Assembly (NCBI GenBank): GCA_001549895.1
Contig: AP014719.1
Coordinates: 2,356,001-2,420,000, forward strand
Origin: Arthrobacter sp. Hiyo8
Lineage (GTDB): Bacteria; Actinomycetota; Actinomycetes; Actinomycetales; Micrococcaceae
Direction of reading: 5' to 3'
DNA length: 64,000 bases
The notes beneath the pieces are model-generated. The model worked only from the letters and a program-made list of their open reading frames with translations, made no database searches and had not been told where the DNA came from. The translations under genes were made by a program, and so were the position numbers. Positions 41,561 through 53,355 of this stretch are shown here, piece by piece. Positions within the stretch are counted from its first letter, which is position 1, and each line of letters opens with the position of its first letter.

Positions 41561-41696
41561 GCAGCTTTAGTCCTCAAAGTCTTGAATGTCCCCACCGTTT
41601 CAAGAAACTTGGGCCTCTCGCTATATCCTCAATAGTAGTCGGCGGCGTCGGCTGCTCTGTTGCCGCGCCCATGCCAATACCGTCAAGGAGCATTCC

Positions 41697-42185
41697 ATGA
41701 AGCACGACGTCACGATCGAGATCCCCAAGGGGTCGCGCGTCAAGTACGAAGTTGACCACGAGACCGGCCGCGTCCGCCTGGACCGCGTCCTGTTCACCTC
41801 CATGCAGTACCCCACGCACTACGGGTTCTTCGAGAACACCCTTGGCGAGGACGGCGACCCGCTGGACGCACTGGTCCTCCTGCAGGACTTCGACCTTTAC
41901 CCGGGCGTCATCGTTGAATCCCGCCCCATCGGCGTTTTCAACATGACCGACGATGGCGGCGGAGACGCAAAGGTCCTCTGCGTTCCGGCCGACCCGCGCT
42001 TCGACCACATCCAGGAAATCTCCGATGTCAGCGAATTCCTGATCAAGGAAATCGAGCACTTCTTCACCCGTTACAAGGACCTTGAGCCGGGTAAGTGGGT
42101 CAAGGCTGAAGGCTGGGCCGACCGCGCCGCCGCCGAAGCCGAGCTGGAGGCTTCCATCAAGCGTTACGTTCCGGTCTCCCACTAG
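41697..42185 (+). CDS. ppa: inorganic pyrophosphatase, family I
   Basis: Hydrolyses pyrophosphate from biosynthetic reactions. Intact, 162 residues. Metal and substrate residues are in [35 protein letters not shown] (the D-x-DPxD-like signature) and [16 protein letters not shown] strong AAGGAG site precedes the ATG. It is followed by a long hairpin terminator. Product certain. Confidence 0.97.
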   Translation: MKHDVTIEIPKGSRVKYEVDHETGRVRLDRVLFTSMQYPTHYGFFENTLGEDGDPLDALVLLQDFDLYPGVIVESRPIGVFNMTDDGGGDAKVLCVPADPRFDHIQEISDVSEFLIKEIEHFFTRYKDLEPGKWVKAEGWADRAAAEAELEASIKRYVPVSH

Positions 42186-42207
42186 TCCCCACTACCTCCC
42201 CACTTCC

Positions 42208-42251
42208 GACGGCGGCGGGTGCGGTTCCATGCGAACCGCACCGCCGCCGTC
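42208..42251 (+). terminator. ppa terminator
   Basis: Long hairpin: GACGGCGGCGGGTGCGGTT pairs with AACCGCACCGCCGCCGTC, with a seven-base loop and one bulge. The arms resemble those of the hairpin at 53295-53349. Confidence 0.85.
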
Positions 42252-42372
42252 GTTAATGGGGGGCCCGACGCGGAACGGACCACAATCGCCGGGCACCCGC
42301 CGTCGTAACGAGAAGTTGGCTCTGGATTAACCGCTTGAAAGTCAGCTACCTGCCGGTAATGTTTGATCCACA

Positions 42373-42972
42373 ATGTTCACCCTGACCATCAACCAACGCG
42401 ACAGCCGCGGCGACGGAGACCTCGTACCGCAGCTGCTCAAAGACCTGCGCCACGTCCCGGCGTGCTTGGACTTTGACCGCTCGGTGGAGGACGAAGTCCA
42501 GGGCATCGTGGAATTCCCACATCAGGCCGTGGATTCAGCGCTCATCGCCTTGAGGAGCGGACAGTGGTACGTGGGAATCGGCGTGGGACCGGTCAACGAA
42601 CCCCTGCCGCAGCAAATCAAAGACGCCTCCGGACACGGCCTGGTCTACGCACGCCGCGCCGTGGACCGCTTGCGGAACGGCAAAGAGCGGGTCCCTGTGG
42701 CAGTCGAGGGGCCGATCGCTGCCCTCGCTGCCGAATCGGAGGCCGTGCTGCGGCTCCTGGGGCACATTGTGCAGCATCGGAGCGTTGCCGAGTGGCGCGT
42801 CCTGGACCTGCTGACGCCCGGCGTGCGTGGGCAGCAGAAGGCCGTGGCCCAGGAACTGGGGATCAGCACCCAAGCCGTGAGCAAGGCCCTGGCACGCGCC
42901 CAATGGGTGGAGGAGCACGCCGCCCGGCCGGCCGCGGCGCGCTTGCTGCAGTTGATCCTCGACGTTTACTGA
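42373..42972 (+). CDS. SatD-like protein with C-terminal HTH
   Basis: Intact, 199 residues. The first 115 or so residues look like the SatD family: a V-x-GIGVG strand (WYVGIGVGPVNEPLPQ), then GLVYARRAVDRLR, a form related to nucleotidyl cyclase folds without obvious catalytic residues. The last 60 residues are a helix-turn-helix (QQKAVAQELGISTQAVSKAL), so the whole is probably a DNA-binding regulator. SatD-like proteins have no well-defined activity. It lies between ppa and the FUSC transporter, on the same strand as both, with about 70 bases to the latter. It could regulate that transporter. Confidence 0.6.
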   Translation: MFTLTINQRDSRGDGDLVPQLLKDLRHVPACLDFDRSVEDEVQGIVEFPHQAVDSALIALRSGQWYVGIGVGPVNEPLPQQIKDASGHGLVYARRAVDRLRNGKERVPVAVEGPIAALAAESEAVLRLLGHIVQHRSVAEWRVLDLLTPGVRGQQKAVAQELGISTQAVSKALARAQWVEEHAARPAAARLLQLILDVY

Positions 42973-43039
42973 TTGCGTCAGCCCGCGTTCATCCATATTG
43001 TCCTCGACACGTCCGTTCTTCCCGGCCTACCTTGAGTCC

Positions 43040-44121
43040 ATGATCTCCGAGCCAAAGCTTGGCGGCTTCTTCCCGCTCTCAGGCAGGCCGTCACAGGCCA
43101 CCGACTCCTGTTTGCCGCAAAGACGGCCGTCGCGGCGGGGGTGGCTTGGTACCTCGCGCCGCTCATGCCTGGGACAGCCGCCGCCTATCCCTATTACGCT
43201 CCCTTGGGCGTCCTGGTCAGCATGCACCCCACTGTTGCGGCTTCCGCCAAGCATGGGCTGCAAAGCCTGCTGGGACTCGGATTGGGCATTGCCATGGCCT
43301 TCGCCGTGACCACGGTCACCACCCCGAACGCGCTGGCGGTGGCCGTCGTCGTCGGCCTGGGCGTGGTTATCGGCGGCCTGCCAAGGCTTGGAAGCGCCTC
43401 CGAATGGGTTCCCATGGCGGCGCTGTTCGTGCTGGTCCTGGGTTATTCGAATGCGCAGGGATTCTCTTTCGCGTACGTCCTGCAAATGGCTATGGGCGTG
43501 GCCGTCGGATTCGCGGTGAACTGGCTGGTCTTCCCTCCCCTTCATCTTGAAGGCATCGATCCCGCCATCGACGGACACCAACGGGCATTGTCCAAGCAAC
43601 TCAAGGACATGGCCAGCGCCATGACGGAATCCTGGCCACCGGACCATGAGGAATGGGCGAGCCGCAGCGGCGAGCTCGCACGTACCGCGACCGACGTGCG
43701 GGCAGCTGTCCAAGCGGCGAAGTTGAGCGCAAAAGCGAACCCGCGGTCCCGCCGTCGAGCCCGCCGGCTGCCCGCCGACCTGGCCGGTTTGCGAACGCTG
43801 GAACGGCTGACCTTTCACGTCCAGGACATCACGGACGTCCTGGCAAGCGTCATCTGGGAAGAGGACGCGGGAACGGTCATTCCGGAGGGTGTCCCGCCAA
43901 ACCTGGCTGAGGCGCTCGACGACGTAGCAACAGCGATTCGGCAATGGAGGCACGGAGATTCCGGAGACTTCCGGGATGCCCTGGACGAAGCCCGGGACAG
44001 TGTGGCAGCACTAAGTGACACCGTTACGGAAGCAGCCGCCGGCCAGGAGTCCGTGAACGCCACCGCATCGGTCGCCATGAGCCTCCGCCGGATCATCACT
44101 GTGGTCTCCGACGACGCCTGA
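43040..44121 (+). CDS. FUSC/aromatic acid exporter-like membrane protein (one frame break)
   Basis: N-terminal membrane domain with about six helices (LLFAAKTAVAAGVAWYLAP after repair, GLQSLLGLGLGIAMAFAV, ALAVAVVVGLGVVIGGL, VPMAALFVLVLGYSN, MAMGVAVGFAVNWLVFPP). A long cytoplasmic helical domain follows (HQRALSKQLKDMASAM, ATDVRAAVQAAKLSAKA). This is the half-size FUSC type linked to export of aromatic acids in some bacteria. One C is missing near 43077; repaired, 360 residues. The ATG at 43040 keeps the usual ISEPKLGGFFPALRQAV start. Substrate not known. Confidence 0.78.
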
Positions 44122-44135
44122 GCTAGCAATGGGGT

Positions 44136-44158
44136 GTAGCCCCGCTGCGCGGGGCTAC
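44136..44158 (+). terminator. terminator between the FUSC gene and the HAD gene
   Basis: Perfect 10-base-pair hairpin (GTAGCCCCGC / GCGGGGCTAC, loop TGC) between convergent genes. It is followed on the plus strand by TTCAGTT; it may serve both directions. Confidence 0.85.
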
Positions 44159-44190
44159 TTCAGTTGCGCAGGTTCAGTTGAGCAGGGCTA

Positions 44191-45033
44191 TTACAGCAGG
44201 CGACGCAGGATGAGGGCCGCACCGTCGTCGTACACCGAAGCGGTGACCTCGTCCGCGACGGCGATGACTTCCTCAGGCGCCTGGCCCATGGCGACACCGC
44301 GCCCGCCCAGCTGAGCATTTCGATATCATTGCGGCCGTCCCCACTGCCACCGTGTGGCGCGGGTGCGTGCCAAGCCGCCGGCGCAACTGCTCCAAAGCGC
44401 TGGCCTTGGTGACCCCGGCGGCGGCGATATCCAGCCAGGCCGTCCAGCCCACCGAATAGGTGACCCCGGACAGCCCGATCTTGCGAATGGCTGTGGAAAA
44501 TTCTTCGGCCGTGTTTTCGCTGCTGAACACCACGACACGCACCGCAGTGGCATCGAGCATGGTCTGGAAATCGACGCCGATGGCCTCAACGCCGAAGCTG
44601 GCGTCCTGGAACCGCTCCGTGGAGAGGAAGTTCCCGTCCTCGTCCTCAAGCGCGTATTTGGCGGACGGAAGCTGCTCGCGAAGAGCCATCAACGCCGGGG
44701 CGGGATCGAATGTGGCCTTGTGAATGATCTCGTAGCCTGCGTCCAGCTGGGGGTCGAGCCGCAATGTGACACCACCGTTGCAGCACACGGCATATCCCCG
44801 TTCCAGCCCTATCTGCTCAATAATGGGCAACGTGGCGTTCAACGAACGGCCGTGGCGATCAGGACGTCGTGGCCGTGGGCTACAACCGCCCTTGCGGCGT
44901 CGCGGACACCAGGTGACATGTGGCCATCGTGATCCACGAGGGTTCCGTCGACGTCCAACGCCACCATGAGTTTGTGATTCACATTCCGCTGGTCATCGAT
45001 GCCAGCGACTGAGGTACCAGTCAAAATAGTCAT
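44191..45033 (-). CDS. HAD-superfamily phosphatase, Cof type (three frame breaks)
   Basis: Motif I is LMVALDVDGTLVDHDGHM (nucleophile and acid Asp). The IIB cap domain has CNGGVTLRL. The Lys motif is VTKASALEQL, and motif IV after repair is VAVGDGRNDIEMLSWAG. Missing bases near 44850, 44333 and 44300 are restored to 281 residues ending ALILRRLL. Cof-type enzymes dephosphorylate sugar phosphates, FMN or similar small molecules; the substrate is not predictable. The start is placed at 45033 (MTILTG), although GGAGG lies only one base from it; a TTG ten bases further in is possible. Confidence 0.85.
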
Positions 45034-45333
45034 GCCTCCAGTGAAGCAGACCCCACCCACGCCAGCTAGGACGCAGGCCACAGCAAGGGATTAACACGCG
45101 GTGAATACTCCCACGTTGTCCACAGTGTGAATATTAACTTGAGGCCTTGCCGCGAGGCCGTAGTCCGGCGCGCAGGAGCTTCTGCCGAAGACGGCCCGGC
45201 TGTACGACTCCCCACTGATTCGGCCTTCGTGTGGGCCAAGCTCGCGATGCGGAGTGCTCTGTGTTTGGTGGCATCAGCCACGATCCCGTCCAGTGCCCCG
45301 GTTGTGGAGGACCGCTCCACCCCGCCCACTGAG
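45034..45333. other. 300-base spacer between the HAD gene and serS
   Basis: No gene supported on either strand. Just before the HAD start there is a moderately AT-rich stretch (near 45100-45140, with TGAATATTAACTTGAGG) that could hold the promoter. A tRNA-like TAGCTCAGTGGG on the minus strand overlaps the serS stop but does not make a full tRNA. Confidence 0.4.
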
Positions 45334-46614
45334 CTACAGAACGGGCAGGACCTCAAGGCCTCCGATGTACTTCTGGAGGGCCTTGGGGACGTTGACCGAG
45401 CCATCCGGGTTCTGGTGGTGCTCCAGGATGGCCACGATCCAGCGGGTCGTGGCCAGCGTGCCGTTCAGGGTGGCCACGGCGCGCGTGCCCTTCACTACGC
45501 CGTCCTCGTTGACCGCGCGCTCACGGATGTTCAGGCGGCGGGCCTGGAAGGTGGTGCAGTTGGACGTCGACGTGAGCTCGCGGTACGCGTTCTGCGTGGG
45601 AACCCAGGCTTCGCAGTCGAACTTCCGGGCCGCGGACATGCCGAGATCGCCCGCCGCGGTGTCGATCACGCGGTACGGGAGCTCAACCTTGGCCAGCATT
45701 TCCTCTTCCCAAGCCAGGAGCCGCTCGTGCTCGGCGGCGGCCTCTTCAACTGTGGTGTAGATGAACATCTCCACTTTGTTGAACTGGTGGACGCGGATGA
45801 TTCCGCGGGTATCCTTGCCGTGCGAACCCGCTTCGCGGCGGTAGCAGGAACTCTGCCCCGCGTAGCGGATAGGCCCGGCCGACAGGTCCAGGATCTCGTC
45901 CGCGTGGTAACCCGCGAGGGCCACTTCCGAGGTTCCCACGAGGTAAAGGTCGTCTTCGGCGAGACGGTAGATCTCGGCGTCGTGCTTTACATCGAACCCG
46001 GTGCCCTGCATGGTCTCCGGACGCACCAAAGTGGGGGTGATCATCGGGACGAAGCCGGCCTCGATGGCTTGGTCCATGGCCATCTGCAGCAGGGCCATCT
46101 CCAAGCGGGCGCCGACGCCGCGGAGGAAGTAGAAGCGCGCGCCTGAGACCTTGGCGCCGCGTTCCATGTCGATCGCGCCAATGAGTTCGCCGATTTCCAG
46201 GTGGTCCTTCGGCTCGAAGTCCGGAAATTCGCGCGGGGTGCCGACCGTCTTGACCACGACGTAGTCGTCCTCGCCGCCCTCAGGCACGCCGTCCACAATC
46301 AGGTTGGGAATGACCCGCAGCAGCTCTTCCTGCTTGGCCTGGGCTGCGTCGGCTTCGGCGGAGGCAGCCTTGACGGAATTGGCCAGTTCCTTGACCTCGG
46401 CCAGCAGCGCCTGTTTTTCCTCGCCCTTGGCCTGTGCCACCTTCTTGCCGAAGGCGTTCTGCTCCGCACGGAGGTTTTCGTAGCGGATCAGGGCCGCGCG
46501 GCGGTCCGAATCGGCGGAAATGATCGCGTCCACCACGGACTCGTCGGCGCCGCGGGCGCGCTGGCTGGCACGGAACTTGTCCGGGTTTTCGCTGAGGTCT
46601 TTTACGTCGATCAC
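45334..46614 (-). CDS. serS: seryl-tRNA synthetase
   Basis: Charges tRNA-Ser. Intact, 426 residues. The N-terminal coiled-coil arm ([20 protein letters not shown]) reaches the tRNA variable arm. The class II core has motif 2 ([20 protein letters not shown]) and motif 3 ([18 protein letters not shown]). The start is a GTG ([14 protein letters not shown]), which matches the family better than the longer frame upstream. It is divergent from the diacylglycerol kinase-like gene, with 110 bases between starts. Confidence 0.97.
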   Translation of the reverse strand: MIDVKDLSENPDKFRASQRARGADESVVDAIISADSDRRAALIRYENLRAEQNAFGKKVAQAKGEEKQALLAEVKELANSVKAASAEADAAQAKQEELLRVIPNLIVDGVPEGGEDDYVVVKTVGTPREFPDFEPKDHLEIGELIGAIDMERGAKVSGARFYFLRGVGARLEMALLQMAMDQAIEAGFVPMITPTLVRPETMQGTGFDVKHDAEIYRLAEDDLYLVGTSEVALAGYHADEILDLSAGPIRYAGQSSCYRREAGSHGKDTRGIIRVHQFNKVEMFIYTTVEEAAAEHERLLAWEEEMLAKVELPYRVIDTAAGDLGMSAARKFDCEAWVPTQNAYRELTSTSNCTTFQARRLNIRERAVNEDGVVKGTRAVATLNGTLATTRWIVAILEHHQNPDGSVNVPKALQKYIGGLEVLPVL

Positions 46615-46724
46615 CAGACAAGAGTATCGAATGAGCGCGCAGCTCCGCGGCCAATGCCCGACGGCGGCCGGCACCCCTTCCGCCGTGCACCGCCGCGCCT
46701 GCAGCGGGATAGGGTTGAAGCACC

Positions 46725-47771
46725 ATGAGCAACTGGATCCTGTACGTGATTCTGGCTGGGGGCGTGGTCTTCGCCGTCTCCAGTTGGTGGGGCGTGCGCC
46801 GGCTCAGGGCCAGGCATACCCGCAGCGCTGTGCATGAAGACGCACACAAGCCGGAAGCCGGCCTGCAAAGGGTGGCCGTGGTCCTTAACCCGGTCAAGGC
46901 GAAAGCCGAGGACGCGCGGAGGATCATCCGGGAAGCCTGCCATCTTGCGGGCTGGGACGAACCCCGTTTCTTCGAAACCACCGCAGACGATCCCGGCCAT
47001 TCGCAAACCAAGGCGGCACTCGCGTATAAGCCCGACGTCATACTCGTCGGCGGCGGCGACGGCACCGTGCGCGTCGTGGCTGAGGCCCTCGCGCACACCA
47101 ACGTCGCGATGGGCTTGATTCCCCTGGGAACCGGAAACCTGCTGGCACGCAACGTGAACCTGGATGTCAACGATCTGCGGGGCAGCGTCCACACAGCGCT
47201 CTTCGGCCACCAGCGCTACATCGACACCGCCCGAATGGCGATCCACAACGAGCTGACAGGCGCCTCTTCCGAGCATGCATTCCTGGTGATCGCCGGCATG
47301 GGACTCGATGCCGAGGTTGTGGGCGATACCAACGACGGGCTCAAGAAGGCAGTCGGCTGGCTGGCCTACACCGAGGCGGGCGTCCGCCACCTGCCCGGCC
47401 GGCGCAAAAAGGTCACCATTGCCATGGACGACGAGCCCGAGCAATCCCGGAAAATCCGAAGCGTCTTGTTCGCCAACTGCGGCCTGATTCCGGGCGGCAT
47501 CGACTTCATCCCCGGTGCGATGATCGACGACGGCGTGCTGGACGTTGTGGTCATGAGCCCCCGTAGTGCCATCGGCTGGCTCGCGGTGTACGCCAAGATC
47601 CTGTTCAAGCACAACCGGAACCTGCCGGTCATGAATTACTACCGTTCGGGCAAAGTGGTCATCAGCAGCAGCGAACCGATGGCCACGCAACTTGACGGTG
47701 ATCCCTCGGGCGAGGCCACGAAGGTCACCGTCAAGGTGGAGCCGCGTTCTCTCCTCGTGCGCGTCCAATAA
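46725..47771 (+). CDS. diacylglycerol kinase-family lipid kinase
   Basis: Intact, 348 residues. An N-terminal membrane helix ([20 protein letters not shown]) precedes the DAGK catalytic domain: [17 protein letters not shown], the nucleotide-binding loop [30 protein letters not shown], and the C-terminal [18 protein letters not shown]. It phosphorylates a lipid such as diacylglycerol, or a sphingoid or polyprenyl-type acceptor. The location between serS and pheA is standard in actinobacteria. Confidence 0.9.
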   Translation: MSNWILYVILAGGVVFAVSSWWGVRRLRARHTRSAVHEDAHKPEAGLQRVAVVLNPVKAKAEDARRIIREACHLAGWDEPRFFETTADDPGHSQTKAALAYKPDVILVGGGDGTVRVVAEALAHTNVAMGLIPLGTGNLLARNVNLDVNDLRGSVHTALFGHQRYIDTARMAIHNELTGASSEHAFLVIAGMGLDAEVVGDTNDGLKKAVGWLAYTEAGVRHLPGRRKKVTIAMDDEPEQSRKIRSVLFANCGLIPGGIDFIPGAMIDDGVLDVVVMSPRSAIGWLAVYAKILFKHNRNLPVMNYYRSGKVVISSSEPMATQLDGDPSGEATKVTVKVEPRSLLVRVQ

Positions 47772-47817
47772 ACCGGTACTCGTGCAACTACCGGTGCGCG
47801 CGCGACGGCGCTACGCG

Positions 47818-48035
47818 CTATTTGGCGTTCTTCGCCGCTTCCGTTGCTTTGTGTTCTGCCAAGGCTTTGGCGGCTGCGCGCGCTTCCGATTGCTCGCGAA
47901 TCATCGCCTGTTCTTCCTCAAAGCGCAGCCGATCGGCCCGGTCGGCGTCGTCGCCGTCCCAGTCCTGGTTGTCCGCCTTGGCTTGGGATTGACGATCATT
48001 CCCTGGCCGCTGGTGTCATTGCTATTTCCTGACAT
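47818..48035 (-). CDS. small charged hypothetical protein, 72 residues (one frame break)
   Basis: A short gene with GGAGGG at good spacing before the ATG. Starts MSGNSNDTSGQGMIVNPK. After one restored base near 47978 it continues as an acidic, then Ala/Lys/Glu-rich helix: DNQDWDGDDADRADRLRFEE, ARAAAKALAEHKATEAAK. No domain is recognised. The composition suggests a soluble, coiled or disordered cytoplasmic protein. It is convergent with the lipid kinase gene. Confidence 0.55.
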
Positions 48036-48164
48036 GGCCCGCTCCCTCCGTTAGGGGCATGCGTCCATCAATTGTGGATCAAGCAAGCATACGCACAGTT
48101 TTATCCACGCGATAGGGGTTGAAGAGTCAATTATCCAACGCTTTGCGAAGCGGATTCGGGCCGG

Positions 48165-49112
48165 TCAAGCGCCCGGTTCCCCACCCAAAATGGCCCGGAC
48201 CCAGGCGTGCGCGGATGCGAACGCGGCGTCGGAGGTATGCGGAGCCACGAAGGCTTTCTGCTCGTCCGCCCGCGCATAAGACCCCAGGAAGCGGGTGGCC
48301 GGGCTGATCCGGTGCAGGCCTGCCAAGGCGTCGGCTACCCGGGCGTCCGACGCGTGGCCGTCGGCGTCGATACTGAAGAAATAGTGACCCAGATACTGGC
48401 CTGTGGGCCGGGACTCGATACGGCTGAGGTTGACTCCGCGGGTGGCAAACTGGTCCAGGATTTCCATCAGGGCGCCCGGGCGGTCTTCGGGCAGGGGCAC
48501 GACGACGGTGGTCTTGTCGGCACCCGTGCGTTCAGTCAGTGCGCCGGGACGGCTGACCAGGACGAAGCGCGTAACCGCGCCGGGGTTGTCTCCAATGTTC
48601 TCCGCAAGGATATTCAGTCCCGGCCGCTCGGCCGCGACAAGGGGTGCGCAGATGGCGGCGTCATAGTGCACATCACCCTCGAGAAGCCCGACGGCGGCCG
48701 CTGCCGTAGAGGATCCCGGCACATATTCCGCATTTGGGATATTTTCGTCGACCCACAGCCGGCACTGGGCCCAGGCATGGCCATGGGTGGAGACCCGGCG
48801 GATGTCCGAGATCTTCACTCCGGGCCGGGCAACCAGCACGAACGTGATGGGAACGAGGGCTTCGCGGATGATCCGCAGCTCGGTTCCGGTGGCAATAGCA
48901 TCCAGGGTGGCGGTCACTCCACCTTCCACCGAGTTCTCGATCGGCACCATGGCCGCATCCGCCTCGCCTTGGCGAACCCTCTCCAAAGCCGTGTTCACAT
49001 TGGTGCAAGGGACCCTGTTGGCATCGGCCGCTCCGGGGACCTGCAAGAGGGCAGCCTCGGTAAAGGTGCCTTCAGGACCGAGGAACGTGTAGGTGAGCAC
49101 GGATCCCGACAT
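48165..49112 (-). CDS. pheA: prephenate dehydratase
   Basis: Converts prephenate to phenylpyruvate for phenylalanine. Intact, 315 residues. The N-terminal catalytic domain has YTFLGPEGTFTEAAL, MVPIENSVEGGVTATLD, and GAVTRFVLVSRPG, which contains the conserved Thr-Arg-Phe. The ACT regulatory domain follows (GALMEILDQFATRGVNLSRI, with the ESRP phenylalanine-binding motif: RIESRPTG). A further 30 residues end EPGA. The rhodanese gene lies 31 bases upstream. Confidence 0.97.
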   Translation of the reverse strand: MSGSVLTYTFLGPEGTFTEAALLQVPGAADANRVPCTNVNTALERVRQGEADAAMVPIENSVEGGVTATLDAIATGTELRIIREALVPITFVLVARPGVKISDIRRVSTHGHAWAQCRLWVDENIPNAEYVPGSSTAAAAVGLLEGDVHYDAAICAPLVAAERPGLNILAENIGDNPGAVTRFVLVSRPGALTERTGADKTTVVVPLPEDRPGALMEILDQFATRGVNLSRIESRPTGQYLGHYFFSIDADGHASDARVADALAGLHRISPATRFLGSYARADEQKAFVAPHTSDAAFASAHAWVRAILGGEPGA

Positions 49113-49143
49113 GTATATATTCCTTAGGTGTTATGCGTTGGGG

Positions 49144-49470
49144 CTACAGGACGACCGGCTTGAGGCCGTTCTCAGATACCATCGGGCGGCCGGTCTCGAA
49201 CCACATGTCCATGCCTCCGGCTATATTGGTGGCGGTGTAACCCTGCCCCACCAGCCACTGGACCGCCCGGTAGGACCGTCCGCCCGTACGGCAGATGACA
49301 TACAAGTCATCGTCAGGATCAAGCTCGTCAAGGCGCGCCGGGATCTGGTCAAGCGGAATATGCAGCGCACCCTCGGCGTGGCCCGCTACCCATTCGTAAT
49401 CCTCCCGGACATCCAGGATTTTCGCGTCGGCCGGAACATCGCCGACAGGCACGGTCTCGAAATCGCTCAC
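49144..49470 (-). CDS. single-domain rhodanese
   Basis: Intact, 108 residues. Sulfurtransferase fold with the active-site loop VICRTGGRS (Cys nucleophile), DVREDYEWVAGHAEGALHIP before it and GGMDMWFETGRP near the end. These short rhodaneses move sulfane sulfur in the cytoplasm. It precedes pheA by 31 bases and may be co-transcribed with it. Confidence 0.92.
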   Translation of the reverse strand: MSDFETVPVGDVPADAKILDVREDYEWVAGHAEGALHIPLDQIPARLDELDPDDDLYVICRTGGRSYRAVQWLVGQGYTATNIAGGMDMWFETGRPMVSENGLKPVVL

Positions 49471-49553
49471 GTGGGTCCCTTCCAGTTGATTCAGATCTCC
49501 AATCCAGCCTACCGTTGCAGGGACCGAGACCGCTCAAGGCAAAAGGAGGCGCC

Positions 49554-50297
49554 ATGGCTGCCGACGGGCCCACCATCCTGGCAACCTCCGGTGGCTATAA
49601 GTCCGGGCATCGCACCAGGATGGAGTTCGACCTCCTGGTTCACCACGCCGTCGAACTCTCCGGGGTCAGCGGACGTGCGCCGCGAGTGGCGCATATTGGG
49701 ACGGCCTCCGGAGACCAGCGTTGGTTCGCCGCGGAATTGGACCAGGCCGCCCGGGTTTCGGGCTTCGATTTCAGCCACCTGAACCTTTTCACGATGCCCA
49801 ACTACGGCGATCCCGAGGCCTACCTTTTGGAACAAGACGTGGTGTGGGTCAACGGTGGTTCCGTGGTCAATCTTCTGGCCGTATGGCGCGCCCACGGACT
49901 GGACAGCATCTTGAGGCGCGTCTGGGAACACGGTGTGGTGCTGGCAGGGGTGTCCGCGGGCTCGATTTGTTGGTTCCAGGGCGGCACTACGGATTCGTAC
50001 GGCCCTGAATTGCGCGCTGTGACCAACGGACTGGACTTCCTCCCCTACGCCAACGGCGTCCATTATGACTCCGAGCCGGGCCGCCGCCCCCTGGTCCACC
50101 AGTTGGTGGCGGAGGGCGTGCTGGGCGAAACGCACTGCACCGACGACGGCGTCGGGCTGGTTTACAGGGGCACGGAACTTGTGGACGTGGTTGCCGAGGT
50201 CAGGGGCAAGGCTGCCTATCGCGTCACCGCGACTTCCAGCGAACCGGCCGATAGCGTTGCCGTGGAAGAGCGCTTGGAGGCCCGCTTCCTTGGCTGA
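49554..50297 (+). CDS. pepE: peptidase E-like serine hydrolase (family S51)
   Basis: Type 1 glutamine amidotransferase-like fold. The nucleophile elbow is VLAGVSAGSICW (Ser), with the preceding WVNGGSVVNLL strand and a candidate His in GVHYDSEPGRRP. PepE cleaves Asp-Xaa dipeptides; related S51 enzymes include cyanophycinase. The start at 49554 has AAGGAGG at ideal spacing; a longer frame from 49515 lacks one. 247 residues, intact. Its last codons overlap the amidase start, and a peptide transporter follows, so the three probably serve peptide or amide use. Confidence 0.85.
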   Translation: MAADGPTILATSGGYKSGHRTRMEFDLLVHHAVELSGVSGRAPRVAHIGTASGDQRWFAAELDQAARVSGFDFSHLNLFTMPNYGDPEAYLLEQDVVWVNGGSVVNLLAVWRAHGLDSILRRVWEHGVVLAGVSAGSICWFQGGTTDSYGPELRAVTNGLDFLPYANGVHYDSEPGRRPLVHQLVAEGVLGETHCTDDGVGLVYRGTELVDVVAEVRGKAAYRVTATSSEPADSVAVEERLEARFLG

Positions 50298-51744
50298 CAT
50301 CCACGAGCTCGGCGCGGCCGGGTTGCGCCAAGCCTTGGCCGCCGGCGAGCTCTCGGCAACCGAGGTGGCGGAGCACTTCCTCGCGAGGATCGGACAGCTG
50401 AACCATACGCTGGGCGCCTTCGTCACGGTGACGGCGGACCAGGCCATGCTCGACGCCGGGGCCGCGGACGCAGCTTACGTCCGCCGACGCAGCGGTGGCC
50501 CCGGCTTCCCCTCCTGCACGGCGTGCCGCTGGCTTTCAAAGACCTCACGGATGTTGCCGGAGTAGTGACCACCCATGGCAGCGGTGCCCTGGACCGGAAG
50601 CCCGCCCCGGAGGACGGAGCCCTTGCCGCAACGCTCAAAGGTGCGGGTGCCATCTCACTGGGCAAGACTCAGGTTCCGGAATTCGGACTTACGGCCTACA
50701 GCGAAAACCGCATCGCACCGCCGTCGCGCAATCCATATGCACTGAGCCGCAGCTCCGGCGGCTCTTCCGGAGGCAGTGCTGCCGCGGTTGCGGCGGGCTT
50801 GGTTCCCTTCGCGCCCGGGAGCGACGGCGGCGGCTCCATACGTATTCCCGCTGCGGCATGTGGACTGCTGGGGTTGAAGCCGGGCCGCGGCCTGGTGCCG
50901 GCCGGCGAGAGCGTCGGGGACGCGGCACGCCTTGTGGTGGCCGGCCCTTGACTCGCTCCGCGGAGGATGCTGCTCTCATGATGGATGCCCTGGTGCCACC
51001 CGGAATCCGTCCGGAAGGTGGCTACCTAGCGGGCCTTGAGGAACCGCCCGCCGCATTGCGCATCGGCGCGAGCCTGGATAGCCCGTGGTCCACCACTTTC
51101 CCGTTCACCCCGGAGCGGGAAGCCCTTGATGCCTTCGCCAAAGGCATCGCACTGCTGACGGACGCGGGCCATTCAGTGCTGGATGCCGAGGTCCGCTATG
51201 ACAATCGCTATCCGGAAGCGTTCACCACCGCCTGGACTGCCGGCGTTGGGAGCGCCCGGATCCTGCCGCAGCGCGAAGCCCTGCTGACCCCGCTGACCCG
51301 GACCTTCCGGCGTCGGGCGCAACAGCGGAGCGCAGCCAAGGTCAACGAAGCGCTCGGTTTCCTGCGGCAGTTCACGCACGACACCGTCACCCAGTACGCG
51401 CAGTGGGACCTCGTCCTGACGCCGTCGCTGGCACAGACGCCACGGCCCGTGGGCTGGTTCACCGGCACAATGCCCGGAGGCGAGCAATGGCCGGCCCCGA
51501 CTGGCCAGGCGACGCGGACGACGACTACCGCAAGCAATGCGAGTTTGCGCCCTGGTCCTCAATGGTGAACGTGTGCGGCCTGCCGGCGATCACGGTGCCG
51601 GTTCATTGGACCGGCCCGACGCCCGGAACGGGGCTTCCGATGGGCATCCAACTCATCGGAAAACCGGGATCCGAGCTGCTGCTCCTGCGGCTCGCGAGGC
51701 AGCTTGAGAGGCAGCAAAAAGCGGCGCCCCACCCCGGCAAATAG
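50290..51744 (+). CDS. amidase, amidase-signature family (three frame breaks)
   Basis: The catalytic Ser-Ser-Lys set is visible: Lys in GVPLAFKDLTDVAG, and the Ser pair in SSGGSSGGSAAAVAAGLVPF with the following GSDGGGSIRIPAA. The rest of the fold ends in CEFAPWSSMVNVCGLPAI and GLPMGIQLIGKPGSE. Missing bases near 50515, 50945 and 51510 are restored to 485 residues. The only start that fits is a TTG overlapping the peptidase E gene by eight bases. The substrate is unknown; the neighbours suggest small amides or peptide derivatives. Confidence 0.88.
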
Positions 51745-51773
51745 TTGCTCGAGGCATCTAAATGATGTGACAA

Positions 51774-53273
<1,500 letters not shown>

Positions 53274-53294
53274 TCACGTGACCGAGCTGGAGCG

Positions 53295-53349
53295 CGACGG
53301 CGGCCGGTGCGTTCGGCGGGTTTCCCGCCAGGCGCACCGGCCGCCGTCG
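53295..53349. terminator. bidirectional terminator between the POT transporter and DUF4190 genes
   Basis: Stem of 17 base pairs (CGACGGCGGCCGGTGCG / CGCACCGGCCGCCGTCG) enclosing a second small hairpin (GGCGGG TTT CCCGCC). The outer arms share CGACGGCGGC and GGTGCG with the ppa terminator. Confidence 0.88.
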
Positions 53350-53355
53350 TTGTCG

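Noticed and set aside
45290-45345. tRNA-like TAGCTCAGTGGG...GAGCGGTCCTCCA on the minus strand at the serS end
   Set aside because: The acceptor ends do not pair and no T-loop (GGTTCGAAT) follows at the right distance; the start is the serS stop codon itself.
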